DNA of 17,720 nt from Acidimicrobiia bacterium (GTDB lineage Bacteria > Actinomycetota > Acidimicrobiia > Spongiisociales > SHLN01). Made by a program: the position numbers and the translations under genes. Below are positions 1 through 5,699 of the stretch, piece after piece. The stretch covers positions 1 through 17,720 of the forward strand of contig JABDOU010000157.1 of NCBI GenBank assembly GCA_013043085.1. Direction: 5' to 3'. Below the pieces are notes generated by a model. It was not told the DNA's origin and did no database searches. It worked only from the letters and a program-made list of their open reading frames with translations. How positions within the stretch are numbered: the stretch's first letter is position 1; every line of letters begins with the position of its first letter.

Positions 1-355
1 CACCAACATCATGGGCGACAACGTGGGGTGTTTCCATCCTCCATTCTTCGATCAACGCCGCAAGCAGTTCACCCTGGGTTCGCAACGAAACGTCGCCGTC
101 GGGTTTGTCTGACCGGCCGTAGCCCACCATGTCCCATACGTATACGGACCAGTGTGGCGCCAGCTCGTGCACGATCCTTCGCCACACGAAGCTCGACCAC
201 GGCGTCCCATGACAGAGAATGACCGGGGGGCCCTCACCGAAGCAATCCCAGCGAATCTCTGCCTCGTAGCTCTGTGGTTGATGCCCCTGACGTTGAAGGC
301 TCTCCGGGTGGTGCCAGGTGAACGACTCACCAAGCGGAAGGGTTTCGACCGACAT
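1..355 (-). CDS. alpha/beta hydrolase, N-terminal part (cut by window edge)
   Basis: The frame is open from an ATG at 355 to the left edge, giving 118 residues without a stop. It carries the beta-strand and oxyanion-hole motif VILCHGTPWSSFVWR (about residues 45-59), followed by VYVWDMVGYGRSDKPDG, which is the strand-loop pattern of the haloalkane dehalogenase / epoxide hydrolase branch of alpha/beta hydrolases. The sequence ends in HVVAHDVGG, which fits the nucleophile elbow (normally G-x-D/S-x-G); the visible residues HDVGG suggest an Asp nucleophile as in dehalogenases and epoxide hydrolases. The catalytic acid and histidine lie outside the window. The substrate cannot be told. The start is supported by a TAGGTT box six bases upstream and by the absence of a Shine-Dalgarno sequence. 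Confidence 0.85.
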   Translation of the reverse strand, partial: MSVETLPLGESFTWHHPESLQRQGHQPQSYEAEIRWDCFGEGPPVILCHGTPWSSFVWRRIVHELAPHWSVYVWDMVGYGRSDKPDGDVSLRTQGELLAALIEEWRMETPHVVAHDVG

Positions 356-361
356 GGGGTC

Positions 362-367
362 AACCTA
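362..367 (-). promoter_or_regulatory. candidate -10 box TAGGTT for the hydrolase (leaderless)
   Basis: On the minus strand TAGGTT is followed by six bases (GACCCC) and then the ATG. This spacing would put the transcription start at or next to the start codon. No Shine-Dalgarno sequence is present. No clear -35 box was recognised. Confidence 0.4.
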
Positions 368-474
368 ATGGGCACAGTTCGGTCCTCTCCCGAGGGTGAG
401 TCACAGCGCATCGTCGAGATGATCAACCGCCCATTGTCCATGTGTGGGTCCGGAGGCCGTCAGCCAGAGGTTGG

Positions 475-495
475 GCTTCTGAAGGCCAGAGAAGC
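475..495 (-). terminator. weak hairpin after the VOC gene
   Basis: GCTTCT and AGAAGC form a 6-bp stem with a 9-base loop, 19 bases past the stop of the VOC gene on the minus strand. There is no T-run after it, so a termination role is only a guess. Confidence 0.25.
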
Positions 496-513
496 GGACA
501 GGTTCTCCGAGAG

Positions 514-879
514 CTACTCGTCTGCCAACACGAGGCAGAAGGGGTGACCAACCGGATCGAGGAAAACTCGCCATGAGTCAGGCTTCGGCTGAACATCGGT
601 CTTTTTCGCTCCGACCTCGAGAGCACGCGCTTCTCCTTCGTCGAGATCGCTCACATCGAAGTCCAGATGGAGCTGCTGGGGATGCGTCGAACCCGGCCAC
701 TCAGGCGGGGTGAAGTCTTCGACTTTCTGACATGCGATCGTCACACCTGCGCCTGCATCCAGTTCGACCCAGTCTTCGCTGATATGGTCGATCGGCCATC
801 CCGTGAGGTCGCGGTAGAACCCGGCTAGCTCGAGCGGGTCCGGACAGTCGAGGGCTACGAGGCTCAGACGAATATCCAT
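514..879 (-). CDS. VOC superfamily (glyoxalase-like) protein
   Basis: A protein of 121 residues of the vicinal-oxygen-chelate fold. It reads as the two beta-alpha-beta-beta-beta half-modules of a glyoxalase-like domain: LSLVALDCPDPLELAGFYRDLTG at the start, then WVELDAG, HLDFDVSDLDEGEARALEVGA in the middle, and VFLDPVGHPFCLV at the end. This matches the compact actinobacterial single-domain VOC family; the activity of these proteins is mostly unknown. A TTG nine bases upstream (888) is in frame, but GAGGAG lies 2 bases from it and 11 bases from the ATG at 879, so ATG is preferred. The ATG lies two bases after the stop of the flavoprotein gene upstream, so the two are almost certainly one transcript with coupled translation. 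Confidence 0.85.
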   Translation of the reverse strand: MDIRLSLVALDCPDPLELAGFYRDLTGWPIDHISEDWVELDAGAGVTIACQKVEDFTPPEWPGSTHPQQLHLDFDVSDLDEGEARALEVGAKKTDVQPKPDSWRVFLDPVGHPFCLVLADE

Positions 880-881
880 GG

Positions 882-2705
882 CTACCAATACTCCTCATAA
901 TGGACGTTTCCGACAACGCCTCGATGTTCAATGGTAAATCCCCGCTCATAGAGAAGTTGACATACGCCGGGGGTTTCCGGAAAGGTGAGCTTGTCTCCAT
1001 CGCGCTCGGGAATGCCAATCATGAGCGGGTTTCCGCACATGAAAAAATGTGAACGTTCTGGAGTTGGCTCGTGCCCGAGTGCATCTGCCAGCCCACCGTT
1101 GGTGATCAAGTCCTGGATGTAGACCTTGTTGTTGATGGTCTCGGGTTCTCGGGTGGTGAGTGGTATGTAGGTGTAATTTTCATAGAGTTGCTCGAGTCGA
1201 CGATGTGTTTCGTAGTACGCCAGGTCTTGCTGGTACCTCACGGTGCATGCCGAGACGATGCGCCCCGTGTGTCCGGTCCTCAAGAGCTCGGCAACCATGT
1301 TGTTGTGAGGTGCTTCTCCCGTGCCCGTGGAAAGCAGGATCACGTCAGATTCCTTGTCCGTGACTGACGTGAGCGTATACCGACCGGTGATTTTGGTACC
1401 CATGAAGATGCGGTCGCCTTCGCGTTTGAGGGCGAGGCGGGGTGTCAATTCCGGAAGATGGTCCATGCCTTCTGCCCGAACGAGGACGATATAGAACTCG
1501 AGACCGTCGATCTCATCCGGACGCACCAGGCGGTCCTGTTCGTCGAGTATGGGATAGGAAATCGAATACGACCTCCTCACGAGCTTCTCGAACTTGGATT
1601 CTTCGAGGTGTTCATCGAGTCCGTCGATGCGAGGTTCCCAATACCCGAGCGCGAGCGTGGTGTATTGACCTGGAGAGTGCTTCACGTCGCCCGTGTCGGG
1701 CTTGACACGGATCACCCAAAGGTCTCCATGTCTGCGGTTGAAAGCCGTGATGGTGGCGTTGTAGGAGTCCCTGCGTAGATGCTCTGCCAACTGATAACGC
1801 AGAAGAGGAGGTCGCGCCTCCAGGTCATGAGCCGGCTCGAGCTCGGGAAAGTGGGTGTCGTGAATCAGAGCCCAGGCGTGGCCGGGCGAGACGTAGATGA
1901 CCGACTCGACGTGAGGCGTGTCGTCATCATCGAGCTGACTCAACACAACGACTGAGGAGGTGTCCACAGGATCGCTCTGCAACTCGATGCCGAGTCGTTG
2001 GAGCCGGCCTGCCTTCTGTCCCGGTCCCAACGAGAAGATGATGTGATCGAAGATGAGGTCAGGGGTTCGGCGATCGTCAAACGTCACCATGGGTATGCCT
2101 CCAACATCGAGGACACCCGTGGGGTGAGCATGCCATAGCACCGTGGCCTGCATACGTGATTCGATTTCACGGAGCCGATTGCGGGTGGCTGTCGCCAGAC
2201 GATCGAAGGCCGACGAAGGAAGGCTCAGGACGACCGATGTATGTCCCGAATCGACGAGATCTTCGCAATACTCGGCGGCCGTTTCGCCGACGCCGATCAC
2301 GAGGATGTCGGCGTCTTTGGCGAAGTGACCGTTTTCGCCGGACCCCGGCATCGAGAGATGGATGCTAGACGAAACCGCTTCTGGAATCTCATACGGGGGT
2401 GGTGCGGACTCGAGTCCGGCTCTGGCAGCGACGACCACGATCCGGGCGGTGACTGCAAGATCATCGGTGTGAATCTCGACGTGGTCGTCATGTTGGACAA
2501 TCCGTGTGACCGGTGCCCCGATATGCCAATCGGGATGACCGTTGAGCGACGGTTCCCCGGCCTCGCCTTGCCGGGCCAGGTCGCTGTCGTCCTTGCTGAA
2601 CATGATGATCTTCTCAACGCCGGCCGCGTAGGCGTCGGTTGCGACCCCGAGCCCCGCTCGGTTGGCGCCGACGATGGCTATTTCGTATTCGGTTTCAGTA
2701 AGCAA
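882..2705 (-). CDS. two-domain flavoprotein: TrxR-like domain fused to ferredoxin-NADP reductase
   Basis: The protein has 607 residues. Residues 1-300 resemble a pyridine-nucleotide-disulfide/thioredoxin-reductase-like flavoprotein, with a first Rossmann motif GANRAG (13-18, degenerate) and a second GVGETA (138-143); there is no redox CxxC. Residues 305-607 are a bacterial FPR-type ferredoxin/flavodoxin-NADP(+) reductase: RRSYSISYP (377-385, FAD), STGTGEAP (459-466, NADP ribose/phosphate), FFMCGNP (554-560), and a C-terminal aromatic end EEYW as in subclass I FPRs. The FPR half should shuttle electrons between NADPH and a ferredoxin or flavodoxin. The role of the N-terminal half is unknown. 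The start is TTG: GGAGG lies 8 bases upstream, and an in-frame TGA two codons earlier excludes a longer form. It is coupled to the VOC gene. Confidence 0.88.
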   Translation of the reverse strand: MLTETEYEIAIVGANRAGLGVATDAYAAGVEKIIMFSKDDSDLARQGEAGEPSLNGHPDWHIGAPVTRIVQHDDHVEIHTDDLAVTARIVVVAARAGLESAPPPYEIPEAVSSSIHLSMPGSGENGHFAKDADILVIGVGETAAEYCEDLVDSGHTSVVLSLPSSAFDRLATATRNRLREIESRMQATVLWHAHPTGVLDVGGIPMVTFDDRRTPDLIFDHIIFSLGPGQKAGRLQRLGIELQSDPVDTSSVVVLSQLDDDDTPHVESVIYVSPGHAWALIHDTHFPELEPAHDLEARPPLLRYQLAEHLRRDSYNATITAFNRRHGDLWVIRVKPDTGDVKHSPGQYTTLALGYWEPRIDGLDEHLEESKFEKLVRRSYSISYPILDEQDRLVRPDEIDGLEFYIVLVRAEGMDHLPELTPRLALKREGDRIFMGTKITGRYTLTSVTDKESDVILLSTGTGEAPHNNMVAELLRTGHTGRIVSACTVRYQQDLAYYETHRRLEQLYENYTYIPLTTREPETINNKVYIQDLITNGGLADALGHEPTPERSHFFMCGNPLMIGIPERDGDKLTFPETPGVCQLLYERGFTIEHRGVVGNVHYEEYW

Positions 2706-2708
2706 TGC

Positions 2709-2858
2709 TCATTCCTCCCGGGTCCATGCTGCCACGTCGGTCGCCAGTCTGGAAATCAGTCGGGCCGGGTCCCCTTCGGGTGAGAAACCCGCATGCTCGA
2801 TCGGAGGTGACGCCCGCGATGGGACGGAGCGATGGGGCCTTGCAAAAACCCGGGCCAT
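2709..2858 (-). CDS. possible short ORF or gene remnant upstream of the flavoprotein
   Basis: A minus-strand frame ending in TGA at 2709, just 3 bases before the TTG of the flavoprotein. Its last ~28 residues (GFSPEGDPARLISRLATD, then VAAWTREE) read like a genuine amphipathic protein C-terminus. The only ATG is at 2858, inside the tandem repeats, and the upstream part looks non-coding. It may be the tail of a deleted or decayed gene that once preceded the flavoprotein in the operon, or chance. No family is recognised. Confidence 0.2.
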   Translation of the reverse strand: MARVFARPHRSVPSRASPPIEHAGFSPEGDPARLISRLATDVAAWTREE

Positions 2859-2885
2859 GCAAAAACCCGGGCCATGCAAAAACCC
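2841..2885. repeat. 17-bp direct tandem repeat, two full copies plus part of a third
   Basis: TGCAAAAACCCGGGCCA occurs exactly at 2841-2857 and 2858-2874. A third partial copy (TGCAAAAACCC) begins at 2875 and then becomes the left arm of the terminator stem. Read on the minus strand each unit is a CCCGGG followed by five Ts. Confidence 0.9.
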
Positions 2886-2922
2886 CGAGCGACCGTTCCG
2901 AAGAACGCCCTCTCGGGGTTTT
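2879..2922. terminator. bidirectional intrinsic terminator with nested inner hairpin
   Basis: AAAACCCCGAG (2879-2889) pairs perfectly with CTCGGGGTTTT (2912-2922), an 11-bp stem with A/T flanks on both sides, so it could act on either strand. The 22-base interior holds a second hairpin, CGTTC-CGAA-GAACG. It is the clearest intrinsic terminator in the window, yet no confident gene ends next to it. Confidence 0.7.
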
Positions 2923-3048
2923 GCCCCCGGACACCCCCTCGGAGGATGCATCCGGGCCGGCGCCTTTCGGCGCACATGTTGGCGCCGTCCGCCGAATCAG
3001 TCCGGGGTCCTGAGACCTGCCCGACTGCTATGGCGGCGCCGCCCGGCT

Positions 3049-3300
3049 TCATATGAACCTTGGCGGGAGGTTCATCCGGATTCCTCCGGTTCGAAGCCCA
3101 CTCCGCTCGAGGCTTGGAGGAACGACCAGGGTCGGTTCGTACCAATCACCGCGAACGGGGCACTCGATGTGGGTTCCACATGCGCGTGCTTTGCGAACAT
3201 ACGAGGCTTGCTGCGCAAGAGTCAAGTCAGATTGGTCGACAGATTTCGCGAGCCAGAAATAGTTTTCGCGCCCCATCGTTTCGTGTGTCCTCATTCCCAT
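3049..3300 (-). CDS. possible small protein, 83 residues
   Basis: ATGs at 3300, 3294 and 3276 open one minus-strand frame ending in TGA at 3049. The translation has protein-like composition (MGRENYFWLAKSVDQSD, then GDWYEPTLVVPPSLERSG) with two cysteines, and about 60% G+C at third positions. No family is recognised and no good Shine-Dalgarno sequence is present. About 130 bases further on, the bidirectional terminator would end this transcript, which favours a real minus-strand unit. Plus-strand frames of similar length overlap it, so coding is uncertain. Confidence 0.3.
   Translation of the reverse strand: MGMRTHETMGRENYFWLAKSVDQSDLTLAQQASYVRKARACGTHIECPVRGDWYEPTLVVPPSLERSGLRTGGIRMNLPPRFI
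3053..3075. repeat. 8-bp perfect hairpin overlapping a mini-ORF start
   Basis: ATGAACCT (3053-3060), loop TGGCGGG, AGGTTCAT (3068-3075). On the minus strand the right arm contains an ATG (3075-3073), preceded seven bases upstream by a perfect GGAGG (3083-3087), that would encode an 8-residue peptide, MNLPPRFI, ending at 3049. The palindrome TTCATATGAA overlaps the left arm. Confidence 0.6.
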
Positions 3301-3468
3301 TTTTCACGGGTTAAGGCCTGATTTCGGCCATGTAAAGCCAGTTTTTCGCACTCTGGTCCGGTCGGCAACGGTATGCCCTCCCAGTCGAGATTCGCAGAGG
3401 ATCGCATCCCTGCCCGGCGTCCCGATAGGCAACATGTTCGCTGTTTCAGTGCGAACCTTGCGGGAGAA

Positions 3469-3499
3469 TTACAAACGTGTCACTCTGATGGCGTAAAGT
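3469..3499 (+). promoter_or_regulatory. candidate promoter region of the nuclease gene
   Basis: TTACAA (3469-3474) and TAAAGT (3494-3499) resemble -35 and -10 boxes, but the 19-base spacer is long. The GTGTCAC between them could be an operator half-site. This would leave a leader of about 27 bases before the ATG at 3533. Tentative. Confidence 0.25.
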
Positions 3500-3532
3500 G
3501 CCAAGAAGATAAACAGTTGACGCCCACCAGAG

Positions 3533-4375
3533 ATGTTGATGACAGCGATGACAGCGATTACAACACTGACGAGTTCACCTCCCGCACCGACGATTGAGCC
3601 ACGGGTTTCGCCCAGTCGTCTGAGCGATTACAAGCAGTGTCCTCAGCTTTTCAAGTTCCGGTTCATCGAGCGCTTGCCGGAGCCCTCGACGGTATACCAG
3701 GCCCGGGGCACAGCTGCCCATCTGGCGCTCGAAAACCTCTATCAGCTTCCCTCTCACGATCGCTCACCCGAGCAGCTCTATGAGCTCTTCCGGCAGGCAT
3801 GGTCCGAGCTTCGGATGGAAGAGTATCCAGACCTCTTTTCCTCTACGGAGGACGAGAGGGCATGGGGCTTGGAGAGCATGGAGCTCCTTGCCAATTACTT
3901 CACTCTCGAGGACCCGAGATCGATTGATCCAATGTTTTGTGAGTACGACATGCTCGAGGAACTCGAGGGCGTCTCGGTTCGTGGCATCCTTGATCGCATC
4001 GACGAAGACGAGAACGGTGATCTCATCATCACCGATTACAAGACGGGCAAGGCACCGCCAGAGCGATACGCGTTGCCCGCCTTTTTCGCTCTCAAGATTT
4101 ACGCCCTTCTGATTCGCAAGCGGTTAGGGAAAACTCCCAAGGAAGTGCGGTTGTTGTATCTCAACGGCCCGACGATGTATCGACTCGAGATTCACGATAA
4201 GCAACTCGACGCCATGGACAAGCAAGTCCGGGCGCTGTGGGATGCGATAGCCAAGGCCCTGAGCCGTGACGATTTTCGTCCGAGACCGGGCAGGTTGTGC
4301 GACTGGTGCTCGTTCCAGGAGGTGTGTCCGGCCTTCGTAGATGATTCGGCAGGCGAAGGAGTTGCCGCTCGGTGA
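3533..4375 (+). CDS. RecB/Cas4-like PD-(D/E)XK nuclease
   Basis: A 280-residue protein of the PDDEXK_1 / RecB-family exonuclease group. SPSRLSDYKQCPQLFKFRFIERL (about 26-48) is the N-terminal helix with the first cluster cysteine. HLALENLY carries the conserved His of the RecB motif. RGILDRIDEDENGDLIITDYKTGK (about 150-173) supplies the active-site D-x(n)-D-Y-K triad. CDWCSFQEVC near the C-terminus gives the remaining three cysteines of an AddB/Cas4-type 4Fe-4S cluster. It should cut single-stranded or end-resected DNA during repair. It is a free-standing nuclease with no helicase partner nearby and no cas genes or repeats, so it is not a CRISPR Cas4. The start is uncertain among the ATGs at 3533, 3539 and 3548. 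Confidence 0.85.
   Translation: MLMTAMTAITTLTSSPPAPTIEPRVSPSRLSDYKQCPQLFKFRFIERLPEPSTVYQARGTAAHLALENLYQLPSHDRSPEQLYELFRQAWSELRMEEYPDLFSSTEDERAWGLESMELLANYFTLEDPRSIDPMFCEYDMLEELEGVSVRGILDRIDEDENGDLIITDYKTGKAPPERYALPAFFALKIYALLIRKRLGKTPKEVRLLYLNGPTMYRLEIHDKQLDAMDKQVRALWDAIAKALSRDDFRPRPGRLCDWCSFQEVCPAFVDDSAGEGVAAR
3538..3564 (+). repeat. 9-bp in-frame repeat at the nuclease N-terminus
   Basis: GATGACAGC is repeated at 3538-3546 and 3547-3555, with a diverged third unit GATTACAAC at 3556-3564. It produces the low-complexity start MTAMTAITT. Confidence 0.7.
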
Positions 4376-4437
4376 GCGGCGGGCAACCGTCCTCCGCGCA
4401 CGGCGCGGTACCGAGGCTCCACCGCCAAACCGGGCAG

Positions 4438-4464
4438 TCAACGATCGGTGAGACCGATCGTTGA
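4438..4464. terminator. 12-bp perfect hairpin after the nuclease gene
   Basis: TCAACGATCGGT, loop GAG, ACCGATCGTTGA: a perfect 12-bp stem 63 bases after the nuclease stop. No T-run follows, so it may be a U-less terminator, as often proposed for actinobacteria, or an operator. Confidence 0.5.
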
Positions 4465-4484
4465 TCCGACAACTGAAGCCGATC

Positions 4485-4613
4485 GTGGACACGTCCCCAA
4501 TATCGTTGATCCATCCGGAGCGAGTTGGCTACTTTTGGGAGTTGTCTCGCTTGTGGCGTTGCTTGAAGTGCCGGAACATCTTCGAAAGCGTCCGGAGCAA
4601 GCACACGTCGTAG
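4485..4613 (+). CDS. possible 42-residue CxxC peptide
   Basis: A GTG at 4485 opens a short frame with TAG at 4611. The translation contains HPERVGYFWELSRLWRCLKC and then RNIFESVRSKHTS; the WRCLKCRNIF segment looks like a zinc-knuckle half-site, with two tryptophans and a tyrosine nearby. GAAG seven bases upstream is a weak ribosome-binding site. The frame sits exactly between two hairpins (4438-4464 and 4639-4662), as an independent unit would. It is too short to trust on its own. Confidence 0.3.
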   Translation: MDTSPISLIHPERVGYFWELSRLWRCLKCRNIFESVRSKHTS

Positions 4614-4638
4614 ATGGTGTTCACGCCTTCGTCCGTAT

Positions 4639-4662
4639 CTCGCCCGGTTCAGTCGGGGCGAG
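4639..4662. terminator. 7-bp GC-rich hairpin before the PH-domain gene
   Basis: CTCGCCC (4639-4645) pairs with GGGCGAG (4656-4662) over a 10-base loop, with no T-run. It lies after the possible small ORF and before the promoter of the next gene. Confidence 0.35.
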
Positions 4663-4690
4663 CGCATCGAAGGTTCGCTGTTCCAAGCGC

Positions 4691-4696
4691 TAGCCT
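4691..4696 (+). promoter_or_regulatory. candidate -10 box TAGCCT (leaderless)
   Basis: TAGCCT is followed by six bases (TTTCCC) and the ATG at 4703. No Shine-Dalgarno sequence is present. Confidence 0.4.
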
Positions 4697-4702
4697 TTTC
4701 CC

Positions 4703-5317
4703 ATGCGGTATCCGTCTGAGTTGCTAACCGATGACGAGACGATCCGGCGAGCATTCAGGCCTCATTGGAAAACCCTCATCATTCCCATCATCTGGACCAT
4801 CCTGGTCATAGTTGCGTCTGTGCTCGTCTGGATGCTGTTGCCTGACGGGTGGCCGAGATGGGCATCGCTCGGCGTGCTTGCGGCCGGCTGGCTCGGTTTT
4901 GCGGCGTTGCCCGCAGCACGGTGGTATTACACGATGTATGTCCTCACGAGCGAGCGTTTGATCGTACGAAGAGGGATCCTGGCCAGGACGGGCATGGAGA
5001 TACCGCTCGAGGTTGTAAACGACGTCGGGTTCTCACAATCCTTGTTCGAGCGGCTGATGGGCTTCGGGGATGTTGTCATCGAGTCCGCAGGGGAGCTCGG
5101 TCAAAGCCGGCTCTCCAACATCCCGCATCCGCAAAAGTTCCATTCCGAGCTGTATCGAGTACGCGAAGAACGAACCATGCTGTTGTCCGGTGCCACTTCC
5201 AGCATCGACAAAGATGTGGCCAGCCTTGCGCAACTCGCAGATCTTCACAGGCAAGGCGCTCTGACGGATGAGGAATTCAAGCTACAGAAGGCCAGGATTC
5301 TCGACTCCATTGACTGA
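4703..5317 (+). CDS. membrane PH-domain (bPH2/DUF304) protein with SHOCT domain
   Basis: The protein has 204 residues. Two hydrophobic segments (about 23-47 and 53-72) form a membrane hairpin. The following YTMYVLTSERLIVRRGILAR and VVNDVGFSQSLFERLMGFGDVVIES are the hallmark strands of the bacterial PH (bPH2, YdbS/YdbT-like) fold. The end, about residues 172-203 (LAQLADLHRQGALTDEEFKL onwards), is a SHOCT motif, a short helical oligomerisation tail. These proteins sit on the inner face of the membrane; their function is mostly unknown, with links to membrane stress and envelope maintenance in some species. The gene appears monocistronic. Confidence 0.88.
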   Translation: MRYPSELLTDDETIRRAFRPHWKTLIIPIIWTILVIVASVLVWMLLPDGWPRWASLGVLAAGWLGFAALPAARWYYTMYVLTSERLIVRRGILARTGMEIPLEVVNDVGFSQSLFERLMGFGDVVIESAGELGQSRLSNIPHPQKFHSELYRVREERTMLLSGATSSIDKDVASLAQLADLHRQGALTDEEFKLQKARILDSID

Positions 5318-5344
5318 GCGCTCGTCGGTTTGGCTCGAAACTAC

Positions 5345-5374
5345 GACGAGGTTCGAATTGACGAGGTTCGAATT
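5345..5374. repeat. 15-bp perfect tandem duplication between convergent genes
   Basis: GACGAGGTTCGAATT occurs at 5345-5359 and 5360-5374. The second copy runs into TACGAC-AATTCGAGG, so CGAATT/AATTCG can form a small hairpin. It touches the stop codon of the minus-strand coiled-coil gene and lies 28 bases after the PH-domain gene, so it may act in 3'-end formation. Confidence 0.75.
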
Positions 5375-5643
5375 TACGACAATTCGAGGCGGCTCAGCCG
5401 TTCGATGAGCTTCGAGCGCGCCGCTTCGTTTTTTGTGAGAAGCCGTTCGATGCGCTCCACATCGCGAGACGTCACAATCGCTGCCTCGCGGTCCATCGGA
5501 CTGTCGAAGACCGCCGCATCGCGAGCGGCGTCGTCAGCAAGATCTCGGTGGTCAGAGAGTTCTTCGAGCAGCAGCGATCGCTCGTCAGCCAGGGCGAGCA
5601 GCTTGCGTTCGATTTCGCCGATGATGCGTTCTGTGCGACCCAT
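5374..5643 (-). CDS. small coiled-coil protein, function unknown
   Basis: An 89-residue, highly charged protein (rich in E, R, L, D) with heptad-like spacing of leucines and isoleucines along two helices: about residues 1-38 (ERIIGEIERKLLALADERSL) and 58-88 (RDVERIERLLTKNEAARSKL). There is no cysteine, tryptophan or membrane segment. It is probably a helical hairpin that dimerises. No family is recognised. It is divergent from the four-helix membrane protein, with 56 bases between starts. Confidence 0.65.
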   Translation of the reverse strand: MGRTERIIGEIERKLLALADERSLLLEELSDHRDLADDAARDAAVFDSPMDREAAIVTSRDVERIERLLTKNEAARSKLIERLSRLELS

Positions 5644-5652
5644 GAGCGGTTC

Positions 5653-5658
5653 ACGATA
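5653..5658 (-). promoter_or_regulatory. candidate -10 box TATCGT for the coiled-coil gene
   Basis: On the minus strand TATCGT is followed by nine bases and the ATG at 5643. It would share a 56-base divergent region with the plus-strand promoter at 5688. Confidence 0.3.
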
Positions 5659-5687
5659 CCTGTTGACGTTGATGGGCGGGGCGACCG

Positions 5688-5693
5688 TAACCT
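5688..5693 (+). promoter_or_regulatory. candidate -10 box TAACCT (leaderless)
   Basis: TAACCT is followed by CAGCGT (six bases) and the ATG at 5700. A TTGACG at 5663-5668 could be the -35, with a long 19-base spacer. Confidence 0.45.
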
Positions 5694-5699
5694 CAGCGT

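Larger units (their letters stand above)
2706..3532. other. 827-base gap without a confident gene
   Basis: The gap lies between the divergent flavoprotein (minus) and nuclease (plus) genes. It contains the 17-bp tandem repeats, a bidirectional terminator, the 10-bp palindrome GGATGCATCC (2944-2953), an 8-bp hairpin (3053-3075), a weak 83-residue minus-strand frame and a candidate promoter for the nuclease. A bidirectional terminator inside a divergent gap implies at least one extra transcript ending there. No tRNA, tmRNA, RNase P or SRP RNA core motif was recognised. Confidence 0.6.

Noticed and set aside
2841..2885. Possible CRISPR-like repeats
   Set aside because: Units are directly adjacent 17-bp copies with no spacers, and no cas genes are near; the RecB/Cas4-like nuclease is a free-standing repair type.
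3088..3098. GGTTCGAAGCC, similar to a tRNA T-arm loop
   Set aside because: The flanking bases do not form the 5-bp T stem and no acceptor, D or anticodon arm fits around it.
2662..3321. 219-residue plus-strand frame through the gap
   Set aside because: It starts inside the flavoprotein gene, reads through the repeats and terminator, and its translation is Arg/Pro/Gly-rich with repeat-derived KPGPCKN segments.
4161..4754. 197-residue minus-strand frame over the end of the nuclease gene and the gap
   Set aside because: It overlaps the conserved end of the nuclease and the start of the PH-domain gene, has Arg/Pro-rich shadow composition and no recognisable domain.
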